Assembly (NCBI RefSeq): GCF_003289645.1
Contig: NZ_QLYX01000007.1
Location: 1 to 64,000, forward strand
Length of the DNA stretch: 64,000 nt
DNA from: Actinomadura craniellae
GTDB taxonomy: Bacteria > Actinomycetota > Actinomycetes > Streptosporangiales > Streptosporangiaceae
Direction: 5' to 3'
Positions 17,271 to 26,191 of this stretch are shown here, piece by piece. Position numbers and translations under genes: made by a program. Below the pieces are notes generated by a model that was not told the DNA's origin, made no database searches, and worked only from the letters and a program-made list of their open reading frames with translations. Numbering within the stretch: the stretch's first letter is position 1; each line of letters opens with the position of its first letter.

Positions 17271-18887
17271 GTGACGGGACGTTCCGCTCGCCTGACCGGC
17301 GGCCTGGCGGGGGCGGCCGTGCTCATCGCCGCGCTGACGGTGCTGGCCCGGGTCGCCGGATTCGGCCGGACGGTGGTGTTCTCCCAGGCCGTCGGCAAGT
17401 CGTGCCTGAGCGACGCCTACTTCACCGCCAACCAGGTGCCCAACATCGTCTTCGAGATCGTCGCGGGTGGGGCGCTGGCCACCCTGGTCGTGCCGGTGCT
17501 GGCCGGGCCGGTGGACCGCGGTGACCGCGAGGTGGTGCGCCGGACGGTCGCCGCGATGGTCACCTGGGTGGTCGTGCTGCTGCTGCCGCTGTCACTGCTG
17601 GCCGCCGCGCTGGCCGGGCCGGTGATGTCCCTGCTGGTCCAGGGCGATCAGGGCGGGTGCGACCCGGCCGAGATGGCCGCGGTCGGTGCCCGGATGCTGG
17701 TGGTCTTCGCCCCGCAGATCGTGCTGTACGGCCTGGCGGTGGTGCTCTACGGCGTGCTCCAGGCGCACCGGCGCTTCACCGCTCCCGCGCTGGCCCCGCT
17801 GGTGTCGAGCCTGGTGGTGATCGCGGCGTATCTGGCGTACGTGCCGCTGGCCCCCGCCGACCCCGACGACCTCGCCCGGCTGCCGTCCGCCGCGGAGCTG
17901 ACGCTGTCGGTGGGCACCACCCTCGGCGTCGCCGCACTGGTGGTCACGGCCGTGGCCGCCGTGGCGCCGCTGCGGCCGGGCCTGCGCCCCACCCTGCGGT
18001 TCCCCGCGGGTGTGGCGGGCCGGGCGCGCGGGCTGGCGGTGGCCGGGCTCGCCACGGTGGCGGCGCAGCAACTGGCGGTGCTGGCGGTGGTGGTGCTCAA
18101 GGGCCGGGGAACGGTCGGCGCGCTCACCGACTACAACTACGCCTGGGCGGTGTTCCTGCTGCCGTGGGCGATCCTCGCGGTACCGATCGCGACGAGCGCG
18201 TTCCCGGTGCTGTCGGCGCGGGTGGCGGCGGGTGACCACGCCGCGTTCGACCGGACCGCCGCCGCCACCACCCGGGCGGTGCTGCTGGCCTCGGGCGCGG
18301 GCGCCGCCGTGCTGGCCGCCGTGGCGGTTCCCGCCGCCCACTTCCTCGACAGCGCTCCCGGGGACCGGCCCGAGGTGCTGGCCCGGGCGATCGTGGCGTT
18401 CGCTCCTGGCCTGCTCGGTTACGGGCTGGTGGCCCACCTGGGCCGGGCGCTGTTCGCCTGCGACCGGAACCGGGCCGCGGCGGGCGCGACGGTGGCCGGA
18501 TGGCTCGCCGTGGTGGTGGCGGACGTGGTGCTGGTGGCGGTGCTGCCCGAGGACTGGGTGGTGGCGGCGTTCGGGCTCGGCAACACCGTGGGGATGACCG
18601 TGGCGGGGGTGCTGCTGCTGGTCGTGCTCGTGCGCGCCCGCGGGCCGGAGGCGGTGCGCGGCCTGCCCCGGGCGGCCGGGACGGGCGTCGTCGCGGGTAC
18701 CGTCGGTGGCCTGGCGGGGTATGCGGTCGCGGCCGCCGTCGGCACCGGCGGCCAGATCATGAATGTCGCGACCGCCGCCCTGGCCGCCCTGGCCGCGGGA
18801 GCGGTGTTCCTGGCGGTCGCGTTCCCGCTGGACGGCGGGGATCTGCGGGCCGTCCTCGGCCGCCGGGTGTCCGGCGGCACCGACTGA
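17271..18887 (+). CDS. MurJ/MviN-like lipid flippase
   Basis: This 538-residue protein has about 14 hydrophobic segments and the MATE/MOP-type opening of MurJ (VLARVAGFGRTVVFSQAVG, then FTANQVPNIVFEIVAGGALATL). MurJ flips lipid II or related undecaprenyl-linked sugars to the outer face of the membrane. Actinomycetes usually also carry a larger essential MurJ fused to a kinase-like domain, so this copy may serve a different lipid-linked glycan, in line with the adjacent MraY-like and glycosyltransferase genes. The GTG start at 17271 is the first start in the frame. Confidence 0.84.
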   Translation: MTGRSARLTGGLAGAAVLIAALTVLARVAGFGRTVVFSQAVGKSCLSDAYFTANQVPNIVFEIVAGGALATLVVPVLAGPVDRGDREVVRRTVAAMVTWVVVLLLPLSLLAAALAGPVMSLLVQGDQGGCDPAEMAAVGARMLVVFAPQIVLYGLAVVLYGVLQAHRRFTAPALAPLVSSLVVIAAYLAYVPLAPADPDDLARLPSAAELTLSVGTTLGVAALVVTAVAAVAPLRPGLRPTLRFPAGVAGRARGLAVAGLATVAAQQLAVLAVVVLKGRGTVGALTDYNYAWAVFLLPWAILAVPIATSAFPVLSARVAAGDHAAFDRTAAATTRAVLLASGAGAAVLAAVAVPAAHFLDSAPGDRPEVLARAIVAFAPGLLGYGLVAHLGRALFACDRNRAAAGATVAGWLAVVVADVVLVAVLPEDWVVAAFGLGNTVGMTVAGVLLLVVLVRARGPEAVRGLPRAAGTGVVAGTVGGLAGYAVAAAVGTGGQIMNVATAALAALAAGAVFLAVAFPLDGGDLRAVLGRRVSGGTD

Positions 18888-18901
18888 GGAGACGAGGGAT
18901 C

Positions 18902-20053
18902 ATGGGCGAGGGGCTCGACGGGCTGCGGGTGGCGCTGGTGCTCGGCACCAGCGCCGGAGGGGTGGGCCGGCACGTGCGCTCGGTCGCCGCCGGTCTGGTC
19001 GACCGGGGCGCGCGGGTGCTGGTGTGCGGGCCGGCCTCGACCGAGGAGTCGTTCGGGTTCACCGCGGTGGGGGCGCGGTTCGCCGTGGTCGACCTCGCGG
19101 ACCGGCCCCGTCCGGTGCGCGACGCCCGGGCGGTCGTCCGGCTGCGTTCCCTGGTCCGGGGGGCCGACGTGGTGCACGCGCACGGGCTGCGCACGGGCGG
19201 GCTGGCCGTGGCCGCGCGCGCCCGGACGGCTCCGGGGCCGCTGCGGCTGTCGCGGGGCGGCCCGCCGCTGGTGGTGACCCTCCACAACGCCGCCCCGGCG
19301 GGTGGCGGGGCCGCCGGCGCGGTGTACGCGGCGCTGGAACGGGTGGTGGCCCGCGGCGCCGACCGGGTGCTCGGGGTCTCGCCCGACCTGGAGGAGCGGA
19401 TGCGGGCGCTGGGCGCCCGGCGGGTGGGGCGCGCGCTGGTGCCGGCCCCGCCGCCGCGGGAGCGTCCGGACGCGGCCGCCCGGGCCGGGCTGCGGGCGGA
19501 ACTGCTCGGCGCGGAGGACCGCCCGCTGGTGGTGACGGTCGCCCGGCTCGCTGCGCAGAAGGGGCTGCCCACGCTGCTCGACGCCGCCGCGGGATGGGCC
19601 GGGCACTCCCCGCCGCCGCTGGTGGCGCTCGCCGGAGACGGGCCGTTGGAGGGGGAGTTGCGGGACCGGATCGCGGCCGAGGGGTTGCCGGTCCGGCTGC
19701 TGGGCCGGCGCGCGGACGTGCCCGTCCTGATGGCCGCCGCGGACGTGGTGGTGCTGCCGAGCGTGTGGGAAGGGCAGCCGCTCGTCGTCCAGGAGGCGCT
19801 GCGGGCGGGCCGTCCGCTGGTGGCCACGGAGGTCGGGGGCGTCCCCGACCTGGTGGGCCCGGAGGCCGGGCTGCTCGTGCCGCCGGGCGCACCGGAGGCG
19901 CTGCGCGCGGCGGTCGAGCGGGTCCTCGGCGACCGGGACCTCGCGGCGCGGCTGGGTGAGGCCGCCGCGCGGCGGGCCGCCGCCCTGCCGACCGAGGGCG
20001 ATGCGGTGGACCAACTCGCCGCCCTTTACATTGAACTCGCGGCCCGGGGTTGA
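18902..20053 (+). CDS. Family 4 (GT-B) glycosyltransferase
   Basis: This 383-residue enzyme shows an N-terminal GTSAGGVGRHVRSVAAGL glycine-rich acceptor loop, an HAHGLRTG motif, and the C-terminal nucleotide-sugar domain with VVTVARLAAQKGLPTLLDAA, LAGDGPLEGEL and the E(x7)E-type region SVWEGQPLVVQEALRAG. It transfers a sugar from an activated donor, probably to a lipid-linked or envelope acceptor. GGAGACGAGGG precedes the ATG at 18902, 14 bases after the flippase stop, so the two genes are likely one operon. Confidence 0.85.
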   Translation: MGEGLDGLRVALVLGTSAGGVGRHVRSVAAGLVDRGARVLVCGPASTEESFGFTAVGARFAVVDLADRPRPVRDARAVVRLRSLVRGADVVHAHGLRTGGLAVAARARTAPGPLRLSRGGPPLVVTLHNAAPAGGGAAGAVYAALERVVARGADRVLGVSPDLEERMRALGARRVGRALVPAPPPRERPDAAARAGLRAELLGAEDRPLVVTVARLAAQKGLPTLLDAAAGWAGHSPPPLVALAGDGPLEGELRDRIAAEGLPVRLLGRRADVPVLMAAADVVVLPSVWEGQPLVVQEALRAGRPLVATEVGGVPDLVGPEAGLLVPPGAPEALRAAVERVLGDRDLAARLGEAAARRAAALPTEGDAVDQLAALYIELAARG

Positions 20054-20140
20054 GCCCGGACTGTGCACCGGCCCAATCTCGGGCGCACAGATGAGGTACG
20101 GGTGCGGTCCCGGTGATCGAGGTCACGGCTCCCCATAACC

Positions 20141-20158
20141 TGAATCTGGTTCTAGAAT
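20141..20158 (+). promoter_or_regulatory. KstR-like operator overlapping a TAGAAT -10 box
   Basis: TGAATCTGGTTCTA (20141-20154) matches 9 of the 12 defined positions of the mycobacterial KstR consensus TAGAACnnGTTCTA, including one perfect half site. It overlaps TAGAAT (20153-20158), a good -10 hexamer. The start codon of the FadE34-like gene is 28 bases beyond. The family of the gene supports the reading; one degenerate half site weakens it. Confidence 0.5.
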
Positions 20159-20186
20159 CGGCGTCGATAAGGAGAGAAGGTGACCT

Positions 20187-22388
20187 ATGGCCATCGGGTT
20201 GACCGAGGAGCACGAAGCCCTCGCCGAATCGGTGCGTGGATTCGCAGAGCGCAACATCACGACAACGGTCGTACGGGCCGCGCTGGAGGCGGATGACGAG
20301 GCCCGGCCCCCGTTCTGGGCAGGCCTGGCCGAGCAGGGGCTGCTCGGTCTGCATGTGGCCGAGGAGCACGGCGGACAGGGTTACGGGCTGCTTGAGCTGG
20401 CCGTGGTCCTGGAGGAACTGGGCCGTGCCGCCGCACCGGGACCGTTCCTGCCCACGGTGCTCGCCAGCGCCGCGCTGGGCGCCTCCAGCAACGCCAAGGT
20501 CCGCGAACTGCTGCCCGGCTTGGCCGACGGGTCCCGCACCGCGGCCCTGTCGCTGGCCGGCGGGCTGACCGGCCGGCGCGACGGAGCCGGGCTGGTGGTC
20601 AGCGGTACCGCGGAGCCGGTGCTCGGGGCCAGTCTGGCCGATGTGATCGTCCTGCCGGTGAACACGGACGCCGGCGAGGAGTGGGTCGTCATCGACGCCT
20701 CCGACGCGACCGTCACCCCGCTGCCCAGCCTCGACCGGGTCCGCCGCAGCGCCCGGGTCGAGGTCGACGGGCTGACGGTGCCGGCCGACCGGGTGCTCGA
20801 CGGTCTCGAAGGCCCCCGGGTGCTCGACCTGGCCGCGCTGCTGCTGGGCGCGGAGGCCACCGGCGTCGCCGACTGGTGCGTCACCACCGCGGCCGAGTAC
20901 GCCAAGGTCCGCGAGCAGTTCGGCCGTCCCATCGGCCAGTTCCAGGGCGTCAAGCACAAGGCCGCCCGGATGCTCATCGCGCTGGAGCAGGGCCGGGCCG
21001 CCGTCTGGGACGCGGCGCGGGCGCTGGACGACGACGCCCCGGACGTCGCCTACGCCACCGGCGTCGCCGCGGTCGTGGCCGGCGAGGCCGCGGTGCAGTG
21101 CGCGCGCGACTGCATCCAGATCCTCGGCGGCATCGGCTTCACCTGGGAGCACCAGTCGGGCGTCTACCTGCGCCGCGCCCTGACGCTGCGGGCGCTGCTC
21201 GGCCCGGCCAAGGAGTGGGCCGACTCGGTGGCCCGGCTGGCCCTCGGCGAGGGCCGTCGCATGGTGCGGCTGGAACTGGACGAGGACACCGAGCCGCTGC
21301 GCGAGCGGATCCGTGCCGAGGTCGCCGAGCTCGCCGCCATCACCGACCAGGGCGAGCGGTTCCACAAGATGGGCGACGAGGGCTGGGTCACCCCGCACTT
21401 CCCCCAGCCGTGGGGCCGGGGGGCGAACCCGATCGAGCAGATCGTCATCCAGCAGGAACTGCGGGCCGCCAAGGTCAAGGGCCCCTCCCTGACGATCGGC
21501 GCCTGGCTGGTGCCCTCGCTGGTCGCCTACGGCACCGAGGAGCAGAAGGAACGCTTCCTGCGGCCGACGCTGCGCGGCGAGATCTACTGGTGCCAGCTGT
21601 TCAGTGAGCCCGGCGCGGGCTCGGACCTGGCGTCCCTGTCGATGAAGGCCGAGCGGGTCGAGGGCGGCTGGAAGCTGACCGGCCAGAAGATCTGGACCTC
21701 GGTGGCGCAGTTCGCCCAGTGGGGCTTCGCGCTGGCCCGGACCAGCAGCGACGGCCCGACCAAGCATGACGGCATCACCTACTTCCTGGTCGACATGAAG
21801 GCGCCCGGCGTCGACGTGCGGCCGTTGCGTGAGCTGACCGGCGAGGCCATGTTCAACGAGGTCTTCCTCGATGGCGTGTTCGTCCCGGACGACTGTGTGG
21901 TGGGCGAGGTCGACGGCGGCTGGAAGGTCGCCCGCAACACGCTCAGCAACGAGCGGGTGACGCTGTCCAGCGGCACCGGCGGGAACCTCGGCGTGGGCAC
22001 CGACGAACTGCTCGCCTTCTTCGCGGGCAAGGACGTCGACGACCTGACCCGCACCGAGCTCGGCAAGCTGCTGTGCGACGGGCAGTCCATCGAACTGCTG
22101 GGCCTGCGTACCACGCTCAAGCAGCTCCAGGGCCTGGAGCCGGGCGCCGAGGCGAGCGTGCGCAAGCTGCTGGGCGTGCAGTACAGCCAGAACGTCGCCG
22201 ACTACCTGTGGGCCGCGCAGGGCACGGCCGCGGTGCTGGAGGAGCCCGGTGCCGCCACCGCCCTGCACGCGCGGTTCATGCTGTTCAGTCGGGCGATGAC
22301 GATTTACGGCGGTACGACCGAGGTGCAGCTCAACATCATCGGTGAGCGCATGCTGGGTCTGCCCCGCGACCCCGAGCCGGGCCGGTAG
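20187..22388 (+). CDS. Fused double acyl-CoA dehydrogenase (FadE34-like)
   Basis: This 733-residue protein is two acyl-CoA dehydrogenase domains in tandem. Domain 1 (about 1-375) ends with QILGGIGFTWEHQSGVYLRR. Domain 2 (about 380-733) holds the FAD-binding CQLFSEPGAGSDLAS, KLTGQKIWTSVAQFAQWG and the terminal IYGGTTEVQLNIIGERMLGLPR. The fused layout and length resemble mycobacterial FadE34/ChsE3, which dehydrogenates steroid side-chain CoA thioesters. The enzyme acts in cytosolic beta-oxidation; steroid or bile-acid specificity is inference. AAGGAGAGAAGG precedes the ATG. It is monocistronic and ends at a strong hairpin. Confidence 0.87.
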   Translation: MAIGLTEEHEALAESVRGFAERNITTTVVRAALEADDEARPPFWAGLAEQGLLGLHVAEEHGGQGYGLLELAVVLEELGRAAAPGPFLPTVLASAALGASSNAKVRELLPGLADGSRTAALSLAGGLTGRRDGAGLVVSGTAEPVLGASLADVIVLPVNTDAGEEWVVIDASDATVTPLPSLDRVRRSARVEVDGLTVPADRVLDGLEGPRVLDLAALLLGAEATGVADWCVTTAAEYAKVREQFGRPIGQFQGVKHKAARMLIALEQGRAAVWDAARALDDDAPDVAYATGVAAVVAGEAAVQCARDCIQILGGIGFTWEHQSGVYLRRALTLRALLGPAKEWADSVARLALGEGRRMVRLELDEDTEPLRERIRAEVAELAAITDQGERFHKMGDEGWVTPHFPQPWGRGANPIEQIVIQQELRAAKVKGPSLTIGAWLVPSLVAYGTEEQKERFLRPTLRGEIYWCQLFSEPGAGSDLASLSMKAERVEGGWKLTGQKIWTSVAQFAQWGFALARTSSDGPTKHDGITYFLVDMKAPGVDVRPLRELTGEAMFNEVFLDGVFVPDDCVVGEVDGGWKVARNTLSNERVTLSSGTGGNLGVGTDELLAFFAGKDVDDLTRTELGKLLCDGQSIELLGLRTTLKQLQGLEPGAEASVRKLLGVQYSQNVADYLWAAQGTAAVLEEPGAATALHARFMLFSRAMTIYGGTTEVQLNIIGERMLGLPRDPEPGR

Positions 22389-22398
22389 CCGGCTGCGC

Positions 22399-22425
22399 GA
22401 CCCCGGCCCGGACCGGGCCGGGGTC
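22399..22425. terminator. Convergent terminator-like hairpin
   Basis: A perfect 12-bp stem (GACCCCGGCCCG / CGGGCCGGGGTC) with a 3-base loop lies between the convergent FadE34-like gene and the small membrane protein gene. It serves both strands and has no T-tract. Confidence 0.65.
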
Positions 22426-22435
22426 GGTTACCGGT

Positions 22436-22765
22436 TCAGTGCCGGCGCAGCGCGTAGGCGACGTTGATCAGCACCAGGCCGATCCAGGCGATCAGCAGCC
22501 CGGGCAGCCCGGCGGCGCCGACGGCGATGGCGGTCAGCGGGACCGCGGTGCCCAGGGAGACGCAGGCGATGGTCAGGGCGAACTTCCGGTTCTCGCGCTC
22601 GGCGATCTCCCGGGTCCGGACGTGGGCGCCCAGCCGGGCGTCCATCTTCTGTTCGAGGCGTTCGGCCAGGGCGGCCGCGAAGGCGTCGTCGTAGTCGGGG
22701 CCGAGCTCTCGCCGGGCCGCCAGCGCCGCCGCCAGGTCGTCGTCGGGGAGCCGGGAAGTGGTCAT
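22436..22765 (-). CDS. Small two-span membrane protein
   Basis: This 109-residue protein has a charged N-terminal half with a probable amphipathic helix (FAAALAERLEQKMDARLG), then two adjacent membrane spans (LTIACVSLGTAVPLTAIAVG and LPGLLIAWIGLVLINVAYAL). No family function is recognised; such proteins are common and uncharacterised in actinomycetes. On the minus strand TATAAC sits 6 bases before the ATG with no ribosome site between, so a leaderless transcript is plausible. Confidence 0.74.
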   Translation of the reverse strand: MTTSRLPDDDLAAALAARRELGPDYDDAFAAALAERLEQKMDARLGAHVRTREIAERENRKFALTIACVSLGTAVPLTAIAVGAAGLPGLLIAWIGLVLINVAYALRRH

Positions 22766-22907
22766 GGCTCGGTTATACGCCGTTTCCGGCGGCGGGTCGT
22801 CGGTCAGGGGAGCCAGGTTCGTTTCAGCCGAAGGTATGAGGCGGTTTCAGGGGAGTGATACAGCTCTCGGTAAAATGCCGCATTCCTCTCCTCGAGCGGA
22901 GGCCCGC

Positions 22908-23321
22908 GTGAGACCGATCGTCCTGCTGACCGTCGCCGGCGCCTTAATCCTCTCCGGGTGCGACGGCGGTGCCGGGGCGGCCGACCCGTCACCCTCAGGG
23001 CACGGAGCGGCCACGTCCGCCGTCGGTCCGCTGCCGAGCGTCGCCCCGCAGCAGGTGGCTCGCCTGGTGGGCACCTGGCGCGGCGCCACCGCGGCCAAGG
23101 ACTACTTCGTGTTCCGGGCCGACGGCACGGGGTCCTGGATGGCCCGGGGGCAGACCCTGTGGAACGGCCAGGCGATCCCCGACCGCGGGGACCGGTTCCG
23201 GCTCTCCTGGCAGGGTGGCGACCCCAAGGACGCCACGTACTGGAGCGTTCGACTGACCGAGGGAGGAAAGAAAATGGTGTTCGAGGGGACCAACCAGGTC
23301 TACGCCAAGGCGGCCCGGTGA
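22908..23321 (+). CDS. Putative lipoprotein
   Basis: This 137-residue protein has a lipoprotein signal, VRPIVLLTVAGALILSGC, with lipobox cysteine at residue 18. A low-complexity Ala/Ser/Pro linker and a small beta-rich domain (LVGTWRGATAAKDYFVFRAD, then RFRLSWQGGD) follow, as in lipocalin-like surface proteins. GGAGG lies 5 bases before the GTG, favouring this over ATG 22875. Its TGA overlaps the GTG of the MoxR gene, so lipoprotein, MoxR and VWA protein form one coupled operon. Function unknown. Confidence 0.78.
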   Translation: MRPIVLLTVAGALILSGCDGGAGAADPSPSGHGAATSAVGPLPSVAPQQVARLVGTWRGATAAKDYFVFRADGTGSWMARGQTLWNGQAIPDRGDRFRLSWQGGDPKDATYWSVRLTEGGKKMVFEGTNQVYAKAAR

Positions 23322-24196
23322 GCGCACTGTTCGGCTCGCCCGCCGACGTGGGCGCGCGGCTGGCCGAGACCGGCTACCTCGCCGACGAGGCCATCACGAC
23401 GACCGTCTTCCTGGCCGACGCGCTCGGCAAGCCGCTGCTGGTCGAAGGGCCGGCCGGAGTCGGCAAGACCGAGCTGGCCAAGGCGGTGGCGGCCGCGACC
23501 GGCGCCGAACTGGTCCGCCTGCAGTGCTACGAGGGGCTGGACGAGCCCCGGGCGCTGTACGAGTGGAACTACAAGAAACAGCTGCTGCGCATCCAGGCGG
23601 CCTCCGCCGGAACCGGCGAGCAGGGGTGGGACTCCCTCCAGACGGACATCTTCACCGAGGAGTTCCTGCTGGAGCGGCCACTGCTGGCGGCGATCCGGCG
23701 GGCCGAGCCCACGGTCCTGCTCATCGACGAGACCGACAAGGCCGACATCGAGGTGGAGGGGCTGCTGCTGGAGGTGCTGTCGGACTTCCAGGTGACGATC
23801 CCGGAGCTCGGCACGGTGACCGCCGTCCGCCGGCCGTTCGTGGTGCTCACCTCCAACGCCGCCCGCGAGCTGTCCGAGGCGCTCAAGCGGCGCTGCCTCT
23901 ACCTGCATCTGGATTACCCGGCCCCGGAGCGGGAGCGGGAGATCGTGCTCGCCCGGGTGCCCGGCATCGAGGCCGCACTGGCCGAGCGGATCGTCGACAC
24001 CGTGGGAACGCTCCGCGGCCTGGAGATCAAGAAGGCTCCCTCGATCGCCGAGACCATCGACTGGGCCCACACCCTGCTCGCGCTGGGCGTGACGGAGCTG
24101 GACGAGGCCGCGGTGGGCCGCACACTCGGCGTCGTCCTCAAACACGTCTCCGACCAGACCCGGGCCGTCAAGGAACTCGGGCTGCCGGACCGATGA
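23318..24196 (+). CDS. MoxR-family AAA+ ATPase
   Basis: This 292-residue AAA+ protein has Walker A EGPAGVGKTELA (about residues 41-50), Walker B TVLLIDETDKADIEVEG, a sensor-1-like FVVLTSNAARELSEALKRRC and a C-terminal lid domain. It belongs to the MoxR group that works with VWA proteins in metal-cofactor insertion or complex assembly; the CoxD-CoxE pair of CO dehydrogenase is the classical case. Coupled GTGA and ATGA overlaps tie it to the preceding lipoprotein and the following CoxE-like gene. No cox structural genes lie nearby. Confidence 0.87.
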   Translation: MSALFGSPADVGARLAETGYLADEAITTTVFLADALGKPLLVEGPAGVGKTELAKAVAAATGAELVRLQCYEGLDEPRALYEWNYKKQLLRIQAASAGTGEQGWDSLQTDIFTEEFLLERPLLAAIRRAEPTVLLIDETDKADIEVEGLLLEVLSDFQVTIPELGTVTAVRRPFVVLTSNAARELSEALKRRCLYLHLDYPAPEREREIVLARVPGIEAALAERIVDTVGTLRGLEIKKAPSIAETIDWAHTLLALGVTELDEAAVGRTLGVVLKHVSDQTRAVKELGLPDR

Positions 24197-25581
24197 GCCT
24201 GGTCGAGCGGCACACCGGATTCCTTGCCGCGCTCCGGGACGCCGGCCTGCCGGTCTCGATCGCCGAGGGGCTCGACGCCGTGCGGGCCCTCCAGGTGATC
24301 GACCTGGCCGAGCGCGAGTCGTTGCGGGCCGCGTACGCCGCCGCGATGGTCAAGCGTCCCGCGCACCGCCGTTCCTTCGACACGCTGTTCGATCTGTGGT
24401 TCCCCGCCGCGCTCGGCGACGGCGCCGCCGCGGCGGAGTCCCCGGAGCCGGCGGACCGGCCCGTCCCCCAGGGGCCGCCGCTGCCGGCCGCGCTCGACCC
24501 CGCCGTGCAGGCCCGGCGGGCGGAACTGCTCGACCTGCTGCTGTCCGGCGACGAGGGCGCGACGCGGAGGTTCGTCCAGGTGGCGGTCGGCGAGCTCGGC
24601 CGGACCCCCGACCAGCGGGGGTGGTACTCCTCCGGGGTACTGCGCGCGCTGTCGCCGGAGACGCTGATGGCCCAGCTGCTCAACGCCGTGCTCGCCGGGC
24701 AGGAACGCGGCGGGCTGGCCGAGCGCGTTGCCCGGCGCACCTTCCGCGACCGGATCGGGCGGTTCGAGGAGATGGTCGGCACCGAGGTGCGGCGGCGGAT
24801 CGCCGAGGACAGCGGGCTGGAACGCACCGCCCGGCTGGCGTTGCGCCCGCCCCTGGAACGGCTCGACTTCAACCGGGCCGGCCGGGCCGACCTGGCCGCG
24901 CTGCGCCGCGAGGTCCACCCGCTGGCCCGCCGGCTGGCCACCCGGCTGGCCCGGCGGCGCGCGGGACGGCGCGGCAGGCTGGACTTCCGGCGCACCGTCC
25001 GGGCCTCGCTGTCGACCGGGGGAGTGCCGCTGACGACCCACCACCGGCCACGCCGCCCGCACAAGCCCGAACTGGTGATCCTGTGCGACGCCAGCTCGTC
25101 GGTGTCGGCGTTCGCGCACTTCACCCTGCTGCTCACCTTCGCCCTGCGGGAGCAGTTCACCCGGGTCCGGGCGTTCGCGTTCATCGACAACACCGACGAG
25201 ATCACCCGCTTCTTCGAGCCCGGTGTGGACGTGTCCGAGGCGATGACCCGGATGGCCCGGGAGGCCGACCTCGTCTGGATCACCGGCCGCAGCAACTACG
25301 GGCACGCGATCGACGTCTTCGACGAGCGGTACGCCGACGCGATCACACCGAAGACGTCCCTGCTGATCCTCGGCGACGCCCGGTCCAACTACGGCGACCT
25401 GGCGCTGCCCACGTTGCGGCGGCTGGTCGGGGCGGCCCGGCACGCCTACTGGCTCAACCCCGAGCCACGCCGTGACTGGAACACCGGTGACTCGGCCGCC
25501 GCGGCCTACGACGAGATCGTCCCGATGTACGAATGCCGCAACCTCGTCCAGCTGACGGAGTTCATCGAGGAACTCGCCTGA
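24193..25581 (+). CDS. CoxE-like VWA-domain protein
   Basis: This 462-residue protein has an alpha-helical N-terminal half and a C-terminal von Willebrand A domain. The MIDAS motif is LVILCDASSSVSAF (DxSxS), with further metal-site residues around RSNYGHAIDVFDERY and LLILGDARSNYGD. A very Arg-rich stretch (about residues 230-290) precedes the VWA domain. It is the expected partner of the adjacent MoxR ATPase (ATGA overlap). A chaperone or metal-insertion role is inferred from the pair; the client is not identifiable here. Confidence 0.84.
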   Translation: MSLVERHTGFLAALRDAGLPVSIAEGLDAVRALQVIDLAERESLRAAYAAAMVKRPAHRRSFDTLFDLWFPAALGDGAAAAESPEPADRPVPQGPPLPAALDPAVQARRAELLDLLLSGDEGATRRFVQVAVGELGRTPDQRGWYSSGVLRALSPETLMAQLLNAVLAGQERGGLAERVARRTFRDRIGRFEEMVGTEVRRRIAEDSGLERTARLALRPPLERLDFNRAGRADLAALRREVHPLARRLATRLARRRAGRRGRLDFRRTVRASLSTGGVPLTTHHRPRRPHKPELVILCDASSSVSAFAHFTLLLTFALREQFTRVRAFAFIDNTDEITRFFEPGVDVSEAMTRMAREADLVWITGRSNYGHAIDVFDERYADAITPKTSLLILGDARSNYGDLALPTLRRLVGAARHAYWLNPEPRRDWNTGDSAAAAYDEIVPMYECRNLVQLTEFIEELA

Positions 25582-25602
25582 ACCCCGGGGGCGCTCGCCG
25601 GT

Positions 25603-26169
25603 TCAGCCGAGGGCGCGGGCGATCAGGTCGGCGACGGCGTCGGGGTCCAGCCGCTCGCCGGTGAGCTGGGAGAGGTTCTCCTGGTAGAGCAGCACCGCCG
25701 CGAAGGTGCCGGCGGCGACTTCCAGCCGGGCCGCGTCGCCCCGCGCGCCCGGCAGCGCGAGTTCCAGGGCTCGCCGGGCACGGCGGAAGACCTCGCCGTT
25801 GAGCCGGCCCAGCCGGTCGCGCACCGAGGTGTGGGTGTCGGCCTCCCGGAACAGGATGCGGCGCATCGCCGGCGAGGCGTGCAGCGGGAACCGCCGGGCG
25901 ACCCGCGACAGGGTGCGCGCCGGATCGCCGGGTACGGCCTCCACCGCCTCCTCGGGCATCACCTCGATCAGGACGCGCTCCTCGATCAGTGCCACCAGCA
26001 GTTCGATCTTCTGCGGGAAGTAGTGGAAGATCAGGCCCTTGGGCACCTCGGCCCGCCGGGCGACGAGCGCGGTGGAGGTGGCGTCGTAGCCGGAGGTGGC
26101 GAACAGCGCCTCGGCCGCGTCGAGGATGCGTGTCCTGGCGTCGGCCGGGCCGTTCTGCGTCACCGGCAT
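25603..26169 (-). CDS. TetR-family transcriptional regulator
   Basis: This 188-residue repressor has an N-terminal HTH (ARTRILDAAEALFATSGYDA, then STALVARRAEVPKGLIFHYF) typical of TetR and a divergent helical ligand domain. It lies downstream of the SPW gene on the same strand, separated by a long hairpin. A perfect palindrome of TetR type lies upstream of the SPW gene, suggesting that it controls that gene and perhaps itself. The ligand is unknown. The ATG at 26169 starts the conserved region. Confidence 0.87.
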   Translation of the reverse strand: MPVTQNGPADARTRILDAAEALFATSGYDATSTALVARRAEVPKGLIFHYFPQKIELLVALIEERVLIEVMPEEAVEAVPGDPARTLSRVARRFPLHASPAMRRILFREADTHTSVRDRLGRLNGEVFRRARRALELALPGARGDAARLEVAAGTFAAVLLYQENLSQLTGERLDPDAVADLIARALG

Positions 26170-26191
26170 GTGCGCCCCCGTCTGTTGCCGA

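Noticed and set aside
19059-22268. A 1069-residue minus-strand open frame
   Set aside because: It runs antisense to clear glycosyltransferase and acyl-CoA dehydrogenase genes and has low-complexity composition with no domain.
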